Below, in pieces: positions 41,201 through 52,130 of a stretch of 64,000 nucleotides of DNA. The notes beneath the pieces were generated by a model. That model was given only the letters and a program-made list of their open reading frames with translations, had not been told where the DNA came from and did no database searches. The stretch spans positions 1,240,001-1,304,000 of the forward strand of contig NC_134284.1 in NCBI RefSeq assembly GCF_949628215.1. Direction: 5' to 3'. Position numbers and translations under genes: made by a program. Within the stretch, counting starts at the first letter, position 1. Every line of letters starts with the position of its first letter. This DNA comes from Phalacrocorax aristotelis (taxonomy: Eukaryota > Chordata > Aves > Suliformes > Phalacrocoracidae).

Positions 41201-44200
41201 TATGCCTGTGTTGCCTTTTGAAAATGAGGGAGTTGGTATCTCGCGGTCCAGCTTACTGCTTTAAGTCTCTGCAGCTAATGTGCTTTCTTACAGAGTTGCT
41301 GAGACTGCTTATTTAATCTTTTGTCAAGTGGCAGCGCTCAGCTGCCATGTCCTCTCCTAGCAAATACCCTGACATATGTCCATCTATGTCCCTGCTATAA
41401 AAAGGATGCTTCCCTATTTCCCAGCCACCTAACTCTCACAAATGACTCAGCCATTCTCCCTCATTTTTTCACCAGTCAAAACTCCTTTTGAAATTATAAT
41501 AAAGACATGTTTTTCCTCAATGTTACTTTTATTTCCACTGAGCAAAATCAGAGACCCTGCTTCTTAGATACTAGACGAATGACTTAATGGAAATTAAGCA
41601 GGAAGACCAGAGCCCCAAGGAGGCTGTTTATTGGTATTGATTTTCTTAATTTTTTTCAAGGTGCCCTGTTAGGCATAGGATGGCTAAAGGCAGAATGTAA
41701 AGCTCTAGCCTGGATGCTTTGAACTGCAAACAGACTAGTGGTTCTGAGGAACAAATGGGACAGGCATGACTGGTATTCAGGGTGGTCATGACTTATTTAC
41801 AGCTGTACCAGCAGTGGCTTAATACCTTGGGGCCTTTACAGTCCTTATCAGTGCCTGCAGCCACAGGCCTGCCTGAAACTGAGAGGCTCTGGCCTGTGAC
41901 ATACTGTTAGAAATGTTGGCTTCTAAATGACTGTTAAGAAAGCACATGGTATCAGACAGCAGAGCTTCAGAGGATAAGCTCTATAATGGACATGAAAGAG
42001 AATTAAACTTAAAATGCAGCCAGTTGATCAATATGTTCCCACTTGGGTGGAGGAGGGGAAGCAACACTTGGAAATGTTCCCTTGTTTCCTAACCTGTGAA
42101 GTGACTCTACTTCACAGTAAGTAAACAGAAATACATATTAGGAAAGGCTAAGTCTTAGACCCAGAATGGTGTCAGGCTTCAACAGCCAATTAAGTTGTAA
42201 CAGGCAATGACAGGATCTCAGAGAGGGTTGGGATCAAAGCCCCAGAATTAAAATGCCTTCTAAAACATCTTGCGTTGAGAAAATGGACAGGTTCTCTTAC
42301 AAAGCACTAGTGCATCCTCTGAGTTGACTGGAAGTACTGTAAGAAAATTTTCTTTATTGGTCATGTGGCACTTTTGTGTCTGGATTGTTGTGGGGTTTGA
42401 AAACGGAAAATGACTGCTAGGACTCAAGTATAGTTAGTGAAACACGTAGGCACTTTGAGCAACTGAGCTCATTTAAGGCTGTATACAATCTGTTTAACTG
42501 GGAAGGGAGATGGCAATACAAACTGTACTTTTTCATGTTAAAATTACCAAGAAATAAGTTTGAAAAGCCAAACTGTTTTTCTAGGTGACTTTCTATGACT
42601 GTCCTACCTCGCTGCTGAATTAAAGCAACAATACCATCTTCAGCTTCCTAATCTGTAGAGTTGTGATACGGTTGTTTGCAAGGGCATGCAAATAGTCAAA
42701 TGAATCCATTCCCTTCCCATTGATCCTTTCATGTGTGCCCACTTGATTTTTCTGAGGGGTCTGTATTTTGAACATTTCTCTGGGCACTTATTTAAGTAAC
42801 TCACTTTCTCCTTTTGCTGCTGTGTTTCCAGGATGCCAAGTGTACGACTTTGGAGATTTGAATTTCACTCAAGTTCCCAATGACGAACTGTACAACAACC
42901 TGATTTTATATCCCCGGTCAGTGGGTTTAGCCAGCCAGGTACTGGCTGATGCTGTAAGCAGAGCAGTGGCTGCTGGACACAGCTGTGTGACTATAGGAGG
43001 CGATCACAGGTGAGCTGAGCTAGAAGCAAGTAGTGGTGCATACTGCAGGTTGATACTTGGAGTATGAGAGCGCCATTAAAAAGATAAGGGGATGGTGGGA
43101 ACAACCTGGGGTCATTTCCTGGCAATAACATAGGGTAGCAGCATTTTTATTTTAGTGCTGGGGCTTTTAGGGTGGAACATGGAAGAGAGCTACAAAAATC
43201 TGACCTTCTAAGACAGTACTGCTTAGTTCCAGACTGTTCTGTGTTCTGTAGACATGCAAGTGAGGTTTTCCTGTTTGGGAAAGTTTGTGTGATCAGGTCC
43301 CTTTAGGAGTTCTTGTGGGTTTTTTTTATTGCTGGATGTTCAGTAATGGTGTCTCTTGCCCCTCAACTCTCAGGATGGGTTTGTAATGCCTGCACACAGA
43401 CCATTTTGTAATAGATCTTGTAACATGTGAATCTTTCTCCCCTTTTTCACTAACCTTTTGTCTGAGAATTGGTTGAAGAAGGTAGGGCATGTAAGTGATT
43501 TGGTGTGGAAGATGTCATGACTGGAATGAAAAAAAACAGGTGAATAGCAGAATTGATAAGTAAGCACACTAGATTATCTAAGCGAGAATTTGGACCAGAC
43601 CAGGTGAAAGTTATGAGTGTGGGAAGGGTGCCAGTGGAGAGAGAAAAGAGCTCTTTCTCATCTGTCAGTATAAGTATATAGACCTATAAAGTTACTTGGA
43701 GTCTCCTGGAAGAATGATAGTGGCATGCCATGCAGTTTGTATGGGATGCAGCCTTTACTGTTGCAGATGCCTGATGTACTGAAACATGACAACGTTGCTG
43801 ACTGAAGTTGCAGAGACTTCCCATTGTCCTGAAGGAGAACTGGTGACTAAAGACTTTGCTACTCTATTTCCAGCTTGGCACTTGGTTCTGTCAGCGGCCA
43901 TGCACGGCAGTGCCCACACCTTGGCGTGATCTGGGTGGATGCACACGCTGATATCAACACCCCTCTTACAACTCAGTCTGGAAGCCTCCATGGGCAACCT
44001 CTCTCATTTCTCTTGAGAGAGCTCAAAGATAAAGTAAGTATCTTGCTTCTACAGTTCACCTACATTGGAATCCTCAGAGCATTTTACTTTTTCTGGTGTA
44101 AGGTGCTTTCTTAGCTGCTGCAAATGCACACCTTTTGTTATCTGAGTATAAGCAAAAATATGTATTATTTCTGTGTTTACACATGTACATATATACGCAT

Positions 44201-47200
44201 CCCCTATACACAAATGCACATGTGCACATGCAAATATATATACACAGACACATTTAGAAACAAGAATGAGAAGAAGCTTTTAATTGTATTAGCACCTCAT
44301 GCATTGTACAGAAAGCAAGCGTTCACACAAGCTCTGTGTAGCAGCCGACCATGCTGCCGTTCCTGCGTAAGGAGCAGAGCTGGTGTGGAGGCTGTGCAAT
44401 GGCAGCAATTCCACCAAGTGAGCAAAGGAGGGAACCTCCCTGAGCTGAGCCTGTGCAAGCTGTGTCCAGCTCACCCCTAGTGACAGCTGGTTCCCGCACA
44501 CCGTGCGCACTTCTGCTTGGTTTAGCTCTTCCATGTTTTGACAACCTTGGGGCCTGATGGGCTGTTTCTGCCTGATCTCTCCTAACTGGCTGCTCTGGTG
44601 TTGGCTCCACTGGTAAATATTACAAATCAGAGTACCTGTACCCACTTTCAGGGTGATTTTGAAGAGATAGACTTTGTCTTGAAATGAGGTCAAATTATCA
44701 AAGAGCTGTTTACCCCTGGGTACGTGGAATGTGCATGACCAGTTTTTGCTACTGTCAGGATGCCAACCAGGAGGTTGACCCGAGGCCTGCATATCCTTCT
44801 TGGTTTAGCTGTGGCCTGTATCTCCCTATACAGGTACCTGTAGCATCCCCTGGAGACTCAACAGTGACAGCCTGTGCAGCGTTAGTAACTGGGGCATTTG
44901 CAGTGGGAACATAGGTATGACAATCTGCTTCTGCTGAAGCTTGGGCTGGAGAGTGGGATCAGCCACCACAGGTTGAGAATGGATGCTAGAGCTGCAGGAA
45001 ACCTGACTCGATTTTATTCTGGCACTTTGCACTGCTAGTCATTTCTGTTAGGATCCCCCACCCTGATAAATTTTGGGGGTGTTGTGTTGGGGGAAGTATG
45101 TATCTTCCAAGTACGACCAAGCACATATTAACATCTTTATGGCTACTGAAGATACCATTGCGCTCTTACCTATTGGCATAGTGAGATTACTGTCATCTGG
45201 TAAAGCAGCTCTTCTTTTCTCCTGCAAATTCTTTTGCATTAACTCCATCCTGCAGTCAATTTTGTGCTTTTTCTAATAATTCTAGTATGGTCTCTACAAA
45301 CATGCTAGAATTCCCAAAATAATGCAAAATTAATGGGGCTTCTTTCAAATATCCCCAGGGCACAAGATGGTTAATATAAAAGGCTACTGTATTTCTAGTT
45401 TCTTGCCTGTAAGTTAAAGGGGGTGATTTTTTTGTCTTTTTGGCAACTGCACCCACTTCTGCAGAAGAGACAGGAAGAGCAAAAGAAAATTTTGTGACTT
45501 TTGGAGCTCACCCAAGGTGAACAGTTTGTCTTGGTGAGAACAGAACAAAGTCAAGTTTTTTGATAGCTGAGGAAGGAGGAGAGAGGCAGAATAAGATATA
45601 TTGCTTTCCTTTTTTGTCAGTATGACAAAATTATTTAATCTGCTTCCTGTATATACATAGTTGATTTCTGGTCTGCAGGGCTCCAGTTCTTCAGCAGCAC
45701 AGAAAAGCAATTTTTTTTTTTTTTGAAGAGCTACTAAAAGAATACTGGGAGCTTTCTGCAGTCAGTGGGGGAGCAGGCCTCTGGCCAGCAGCAGTAGTGA
45801 AGAGTACAATTAGTCTATACTTAGGGGTGAGTTAGTCAGCTATGGTGCTGGTTATGAGATCTCAGGACAAGCCCACCTGAATTCTAGCTGTCAGGAAGCC
45901 TACGCAGAAACATCTGACACAAGCCCCTCAGCCTGTATTTGCACTTTGCAAACAGGTGTGCACTCATTTAGAGGTTTTTCTTACCCTATTGTACTCCTCC
46001 TTAGAGGGAGGAAGCCAATGTCCGCTCTGCTGGTGCAAGGCGGCTTCTACCACAGTATAAATTTTTAAATAGCAATAGTAGAATGTGCCTTCAACAATAG
46101 CTTGCCTGGCTACATATCTGACTTGCTGGAGGGAACCTTTACGTGTGAACAGGCGCACATGGCTCACTCTCATCCACTAGAGCATCTGTGTTGACAATGG
46201 GGACAAAAATATTTACTGTTGCTCTTTTTCCTGAGTGCTTTGCAAGGATTCTTTTTGAATCCTAAAACTGAAGGCTACTCTAGTCCTACTGCTAAGTGTA
46301 ACACCTCACAACAACAAACTAACCGGTTGCACTTTTTGCTTCTCAAGGAGGTTTTGATTGTGTCAAAGGGCACAGAGGATAGCAGTGCAAGAGGGCAAGA
46401 GATATTTTGCAGTGAGCCCTGCATATCTCCTTCCTTGCTTTCACTCATGCTGTGAAGGGGTTTTTTGAGCAACCCCTCCCCACCATGCACCTCTGTGTGT
46501 GTGCTTCTCTGGGTGGACTCCCTTGTTGATACCAAACTCTCTCTGACTTACAAGACTTAATCATCAACTTAATAGTCTCAGGAAGACTAGTTAGCTCTTG
46601 GCTCCCTGTCTAGATTGTTTTGTAGAAGCACAGAGAAACAACAGCTCCTTTGAGGATACAAGAAGAGCGCAAAATAAAATGTAGTCATGCGTCCTATCTG
46701 ATTCATTGCCCATCTCTACTAACTGGTTCTGTTCTTCCAGCATCTCCAGGCTCCTTGTTCCTCATTCCCTATTACAAGACTATGAGATGGAGGCAGTAGC
46801 ACAACATATGTTTCTCTTGGTGGCACAACCTGCTTAGACTGTTCTTGACCCCACACCAGCAACTCCGTTTAGCTGCTGTAACTTTCTGTGGGCTTGCACG
46901 AGAACTGACTCAGGAGCACTCTGGTTAGTTTTTGATACACATCATGTCCTAGCCCTTATTCACTTTGTGACCCCACAAACAGCTGTCCTGGCACAACATT
47001 ACAGGGTAAACTGATGTGGCAGCAACTGCCAAGAACTCCCCAGGGCTGTTTCAAGTCCCTCAGTTTAGGTGTTCTCATCTTTTTTTAGAAGCCCTTATGT
47101 ATCCAGGGCTAATAAGCTTGGTCAATGCTCTACTGGATTGTGTCTCCATGTAGCAGACGCCATGAAGTATAAAAGTAGTGCATCTGGCTATGAAATAAAG

Positions 47201-50200
47201 TATTTGGCCAGGTTGCTGTAGAACAAACCCCCGGTGCTGCTTGCACAGGCCATTCACAGGCTGCCAGCTGCTACTGGTTTGTCTAGGCAGCTTCGCAGGA
47301 GCACTGCCTGGTATTCTGCAAGGCAAGGTGGCACTTCAGAGTTTTTAAAAAAACTTTAAAACAGCAAAATTAATTTTAAGAGAAACTCTTTATGAACATA
47401 AGCCTTTAACTGGCATTCCTCAAACTGAGCATTAGTGTCAGGGCTCTCGCAGCCATTCAAATTAAACTCATAAACTGCTATTAATAACTTACCCTGAAAA
47501 TGCCTGTACCTTTTTCTGATGCCTGTTTGCCTGTACTATCCGCAACTCCTTTTCTATTGCAACAAAGTAAAACCAGAGCCTAGCAAAGGAAGTTGGGACA
47601 TTCCATTCTCTTTAAATAAAGAAGGCGTGTAATTAAAAATGGCAGTATTAAATCTGCTAAATCATTGACACTAGAGAGTATCTGACAATATTATAACACT
47701 ATGCTCAGCTTATGGTATGGGGAGACCTGAATTATTTTTCCTGGTGGTCTCCAATTCATTTATCCTTACTCTGAATTCATGACTGCAGAAAAGTTTTAAG
47801 TCATTTCCCCAGAGTAACATTTATTAGAGCTATGGATGTGTTAGCCTTTAAACAAATCCAAATGTTGTAACTGAGAAGAGGGAAACAAAGCTGCCTTAAT
47901 GCTTGACAGCTGTGTTAGCTGTAGCCATTTTCAGAGCTGGGAGAGGAAGGATGGAAACTTGAGTTAATTTAAAGTACTAGCAAAATTAGTAGGTATTACC
48001 AACTGAAGGATTTTTATAATTGCATACCATGACTACTTAATTACCAAAGCTGAAAAACTGACCTCATCATCCTTCATTTGCTGTCCTAAACCTGCTCTCT
48101 TTAGTTCTACATTAAAAATCAGTACGATGTAGCCCAATGTGGAGGCCCAACTTCTTGTAATTTTTTTTTTTCTTCCCACTTTGAATTTGTCCATCTTTGA
48201 TGTTATTCTTGCAACAAAGTCTGCATGACTTTTTGGTGATTCTTCTGGAAAGACAGAGACGCCTTGGTTTTTATTCTTCCACTTAAGTATGATGTACTGG
48301 GTTAAGTTACGTAGCATTATCATTAAATGCACTAAGTGATCTACATCCGAATATCTAGTTTCTTATCATTCCCCCTTACAGTCACTGATGCCAATTACCT
48401 ATTGCTTGTGGAGTTGGGCTGTTTATTCCTCCTCATCAAACTGGAAAATGCAGAAGAGTAAAAACTTCATTCGTTAACATTCAACTCAGGTAAAAGGGTA
48501 CAACAAAAGCAAGGACTGATTAAACCAGGACACCAGACTCTCAAGTGAAGTATCTCTGTTTAGACAGAGAAAGGATACTGTAAATAAATACAAAATTTTG
48601 AGGCAAGCATTAAATACGGTTTAATACAGTTTTGTTATATATGTCATTAAACTAATCTAATACCAAACCTTTGCTTGCAGGTACCACAACTTCCTGGCTT
48701 TTCCTGGCTAAAGCCCTGCCTTTCAACATCTGATATCGTGTACATTGGTTTGAGGGATGTGGATCCTGCAGAATAGTAAGTTGATTTAGATTAAAGGATT
48801 TCTCTAAAGGCTGAAATCATGAGCTGCTTTCCCATCTGGCTGTTCCATTCACAAAGGCTGCTAGATTTAAGCTTAGGCCAGTAATAATTTTTAAAATTAT
48901 TTTAACAGCTACATTTTGAAGAACTATGAAATCCAGTATTTTTCCATGAGGGATATTGATCGCCTTGGAATTCAGAAAGTTATGGAAAGAACATTTGAAC
49001 AACTCATGGGCGGGTAAGAAACTATTATCCGTCTTAAACTACTCTTATCATCCACTTGTTAAATATCTACTTTCCTTCTGCATCTTGAACTGGAACCATT
49101 TTACAGTGTTTAGCAAAAAGCTACAAGAGAGGTTAGAGTTATGGCTTTGTTTTACATGATTTGTTGTGTTTCTTGAGGAATTCTGCACTTCGCTGCAGTT
49201 TGACAAAATGTCTGAATCATCTTGGAGTCTAAGGTATCCATTATACTTTTAAAAACATATGTAGTGACTGTTAGTGCCTGAGGTAGAAGCACTTGATGGC
49301 TTCCTCCTTAGACTGTGCTACAGATGCTGTCCTGATGCCAACTGCCATGTTCAGTTCAGCTACTGAAATGCACTGGAACCACTTCAGTTCAGTGCTGAAG
49401 TCTTTGCTACCCTTGTTCACGTTTGCTGAACTATCAGGGCTCCCTGATCTATCAGGATCAGTGCTGGTCTAGGGACACATGGAGAGGATCAGGGCTGAGT
49501 GACCTCTCACCACAGGGTAGAACAGAAGTCCTGTAAGCCAAGCAAGGCCCATGGATCTGTGCTGCATGCTGTTGTATCTAAAGATGCGCTTGCCCTCCCT
49601 TCCTGGCTGCAGCTGTGTCAAGTGAAGTTGCTAATCCAGATGCTTCTCCCTACTGAGCATCTGCAGTAAATTGGAATTACTCATGCTACCACTTAAACAG
49701 CTCATCTGAGGGACAAGCAGTGTCCAATTTCTTAAGCTGTCACAGGTTGCCAGACATCATGTAGTGACTAACTAATGTTTTAGGTTTGAGATTATCCTTT
49801 GCTTTTTCATCAGCTAGGCTTACATGGCAGAGTTTGGAGGCAGCCTTCAACTATTGACCTGAAAAATGCAGAATGCCCCATTCATTGTGATGAGCTGTCT
49901 ATGAAATCCTTAAGCTTCATGTTTCCTCCATCCTAGATGCCACGCAAATCGATGTTTCAGCCTTTCACCCTGGCTTTCTGTACAAAAGGAGAAAAGGCTG
50001 GATTACATTGTATGTTTCCCTGTGCTTTTCCAGCTAAGGAGACAAATACCGGATAAGATGGTTAGAACTGAAGTACTTATCTTCAGCCAAATCAGACCTG
50101 GGCAGAGGCTCAGTAAAAGTAGAAAGTCAAACTTCCATTTTCCCAATGTGTACTGGGGAAAGTTCTGAGCTAAGAGATGTTTCCAAGTCCAAAGATACTA

Positions 50201-51628
50201 ACAAAATAAAGTCCTTTCCAAATGTATGTAAGACACCGTGTGTGACTTAAGACCTTTAGCATCATGGAGCACGATGCTACTGTGCTGATCAGCCTGGACA
50301 GTAAGAAATAAATGTAGAAAAAGTTCAGGGTTCTGAGATAGCTTTTCTTGGTTTATTCTGCCTCAGGAGACAGAGACCAATCCACCTGAGTTTTGACATT
50401 GATGCTTTTGATCCCTCACTGGCTCCAGCAACTGGGACTCCTGTTCTGGGTGGATTAACTTACAGAGAAGGCATGTACATCACAGAGGAAATACACAACA
50501 CAGGTAGGAGTTGACCAGCAGCACTGGACTGAGCAAGGATGGGACAAACTACACAGAGCTCATATTGGTTCTGTTTCTCCTGTGTAACTAGATAATAAGA
50601 TAAAGGTAGCCAAACCTGAGGTGCCTACAGAGCCAATTCAGCCTTCAGTAAGGGGAAAAGCAGCCCTATGTTTGGGCAGTGACCCAGGTGTTAGAAGCAG
50701 CTTAACCGTCAACTTACCAAAAGTGAATAAAATACATAAGATGACCAAGTTGTTAATACATTGTGTAACACTGTCCCCTGCTCTGAAACACATAAGGTAA
50801 GATGTAAAAATGGGCTTCCATGATTTAAAAAAAAAAAAAATGCAAACAGCTCTGTAGGATTGAAGGCTAGCAAATCAAGCTTTTGCAAGTGTGCTGCAGT
50901 TGACTCAATATATTGAGGAATTTCCTTCTTATGCCATGGAGTTTTTGTTTGTTTAAACAATGAAATGAGTTACTTGCAGTGAAAGTTGGTATGGGAAGAA
51001 GGAAAAAAAAAAATCCAACAAACAACACATCACAACCAGACAACAGATTCAATAGAATCATGAGTAGGATGGCAGAAAATACTAGGTGAAACTATAATAT
51101 CCCCTAATTTTTGGACTGGGAGCAAACAAGATTAAAAAACTATTCCCCTCATAAGTGTATATGGAACATCAAACTAAATGCTAAAAGCATGGATGAGTGA
51201 GGTAGTGACAATATAAGAAAGAACCAAATTAAAAACACAAACTTGCATCTAGGAGTGATAACCTCATCCCTCACTTGAGCCAATTCTACTTAAGCCTGTG
51301 GCCTACTCTACCCCTTAGACAAGTATCAGGTTTGCTGCAATGAATGAAAAGCTGCATAAGAATCACTGTTAGGGATTTTACCCTTTTTTTCATAGTAACC
51401 ATGCTGTGAACTGTTTTCACAGGAATGCTTTCAGCTGTAGACATGGTTGAAGTCAATCCACTGCTTGGAGCTTCTCAAGAGGAAGTGAATGCAACTGCTA
51501 GTCTTGCAGTTGATGTGATTGCAACGTGCTTTGGGCAGACAAGGGAAGGAGCACACACTGCTTTTGATGAACTCCCAACACCCAGTTCTCCAGATGAATC
51601 TGACAGTGAAGAGCAAGTGAGGATTTAA
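29170..51628 (+). CDS. ARG2: ARG2, mitochondrial arginase II (complete, 8 exons)
   Basis: Exons 29170-29289, 29458-29530, 42832-43009, 43874-44033, 48681-48775, 48909-49013, 50367-50503 and 51423-51628 join to 357 residues (human 354). Arginase hydrolyses L-arginine to ornithine and urea with a binuclear Mn centre. All ligands are visible: His123 in GGDHS; Asp146, His148 and Asp150 in WVDAHAD; Asp254 and Asp256 in SFDIDAFD. Catalytic His163 (SLHGQP) and Glu299 (MVEVNP) are also present. The N terminus ([15 protein letters not shown]) is basic with no acidic residue before position 17, as expected of a mitochondrial presequence, and the end ([10 protein letters not shown]...VRI) is typical of type II. 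In uricotelic birds arginase is known mainly as a kidney mitochondrial enzyme, feeding ornithine to polyamine and proline synthesis. The ATG has G at -3 and +4. Confidence 0.97.
29458..29530 (+). CDS. ARG2: ARG2 exon 2
   Basis: Acceptor TCTCGCAG, donor GTGAGG; 24 codons plus one base: [20 protein letters not shown] and LARL. Matches the conserved KxGVxxGPxxLRxAGL arginase motif. Confidence 0.96.
29531..42831 (+). other. ARG2 intron 2 (13.3 kb)
   Basis: This is the longest intron of the window. It has no recognisable CR1, exon or RNA gene. A T/G-rich asymmetric tract lies at 38736-38834, a T/G-rich segment at about 31404-31442 and a C run near 33733. Scattered open frames of 60-118 codons on both strands show no family resemblance. 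Confidence 0.8.
38736..38834 (+). repeat. T/G-rich low-complexity tract
   Basis: About 100 bases of T runs, TTTG repeats, a GGGGGG block and (GT)n, nearly free of A and C on the plus strand. It is similar in character to the tract after the PLEKHH1 stop. Confidence 0.75.
42832..43009 (+). CDS. ARG2: ARG2 exon 3
   Basis: Acceptor TGTTTCCAG, donor GTGAGC. It encodes [40 protein letters not shown] and CVTIGGDH, including Mn ligand His123. The Ser of GGDHS is split across the intron. Confidence 0.97.
43874..44033 (+). CDS. ARG2: ARG2 exon 4
   Basis: Acceptor ATTTCCAG, donor GTAAGT. It encodes [20 protein letters not shown] and [17 protein letters not shown], with three Mn ligands and the catalytic His163. 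Confidence 0.97.
44034..48680 (+). other. ARG2 intron 4 (4.6 kb)
   Basis: It starts with AT/CA-rich alternating sequence (about 44165-44255). Several minus-strand open frames of 66-167 codons cluster at 44289-45710, and another lies at 45964-46173; I cannot assign them to a family. A T run lies near 45711-45724. No exon is seen. Confidence 0.6.
48681..48775 (+). CDS. ARG2: ARG2 exon 5
   Basis: Acceptor TGCTTGCAG, donor GTAAGT. It encodes [20 protein letters not shown] and [11 protein letters not shown], leaving two bases of a Tyr codon. Confidence 0.96.
48909..49013 (+). CDS. ARG2: ARG2 exon 6
   Basis: Acceptor TTTTAACAG, donor GTAAGA. It encodes [20 protein letters not shown] and [14 protein letters not shown]. 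Confidence 0.96.
49014..51422 (+). other. ARG2 introns 6 and 7
   Basis: 49014-50366 and 50504-51422 flank exon 7. They hold unique sequence with short A runs (about 50826-50839 and 51003-51013). Nothing else is recognised. Intron 5 (48776-48908) is only 133 bases. Confidence 0.75.
50367..50503 (+). CDS. ARG2: ARG2 exon 7
   Basis: Acceptor CTGCCTCAG, donor GTAGGA. It encodes [20 protein letters not shown] and [20 protein letters not shown], the second conserved metal-binding block (Asp254, Asp256). Confidence 0.97.
51423..51628 (+). CDS. ARG2: ARG2 exon 8 (terminal)
   Basis: Acceptor TTTTCACAG, stop TAA at 51626-51628. It encodes [20 protein letters not shown], then [20 protein letters not shown] and the acidic Ser-rich tail ending VRI. 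Confidence 0.97.
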
Positions 51629-51840
51629 GAATCCAAAGCATTGGGTACACTGGACATTACAGAGCTCTGCCAAGGCCCTTGGGGGGATAGATTGTCAACA
51701 CTTGGCCGATACTGTTAACTTCTCTGTTTTTAAATAAACTAGCTTTTCCACTGATCAGTGGCTACTTTACTTAACTAAACAAATAAATCTTGGTATCTAA
51801 TATATATAAATCGAGACAATAAAATATTTATTACCTTCTT
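51629..51840 (+). terminator. ARG2: ARG2 3' UTR with tandem poly(A) signals
   Basis: AATAAA occurs at 51733-51738, 51782-51787 and 51818-51823 after the stop. The UTR is therefore about 120-220 bases long, depending on the signal used. The last signal lies within four bases of the opposite-strand signal assigned to VTI1B. Confidence 0.7.
51827..51832 (-). terminator. VTI1B: Candidate VTI1B poly(A) signal
   Basis: TTTATT on the plus strand gives AATAAA on the VTI1B strand, about 200 bases past its stop. It interlocks with the ARG2 signal at 51818-51823. Confidence 0.6.
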
Positions 51841-52033
51841 ATTAATCTTACCAGTAGTTCAAGTCTGTCTCTGCCTTTTCCTTTTACTCCCATTCTCTGT
51901 CTTTCTAGTGTCAGTACAGTTTCAGCCAACATGCTGTCTGCCTCATCAGACAGTTCAATCCTTAGGTGCTCAAAGAGAACAGACATCCCATCGGTTCCTC
52001 AACAGTGGAAAAGTTCATCCTGCTCATGAAGGT

Positions 52034-52130
52034 TCATCTGCTGCGAAAGAACTTGTAGTAGACCACACCTCCTAGGATGGCTAGTTCCAGGATGATGATA
52101 ATTGACAGCAACAACTTATTAGTGGTTACT
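52034..52130 (-). CDS. VTI1B: VTI1B terminal exon: membrane anchor
   Basis: The acceptor TTAACTCTAG is followed by A, which completes an Arg codon, then [31 protein letters not shown] and TGA (52036-52034). It is a single hydrophobic C-terminal anchor of about 18 residues. Confidence 0.96.

Noticed and set aside
51431-51673. 80-codon minus-strand frame over the last ARG2 exon
   Set aside because: Antisense shadow of a coding exon; VTI1B ends further right and its exons do not use this frame.
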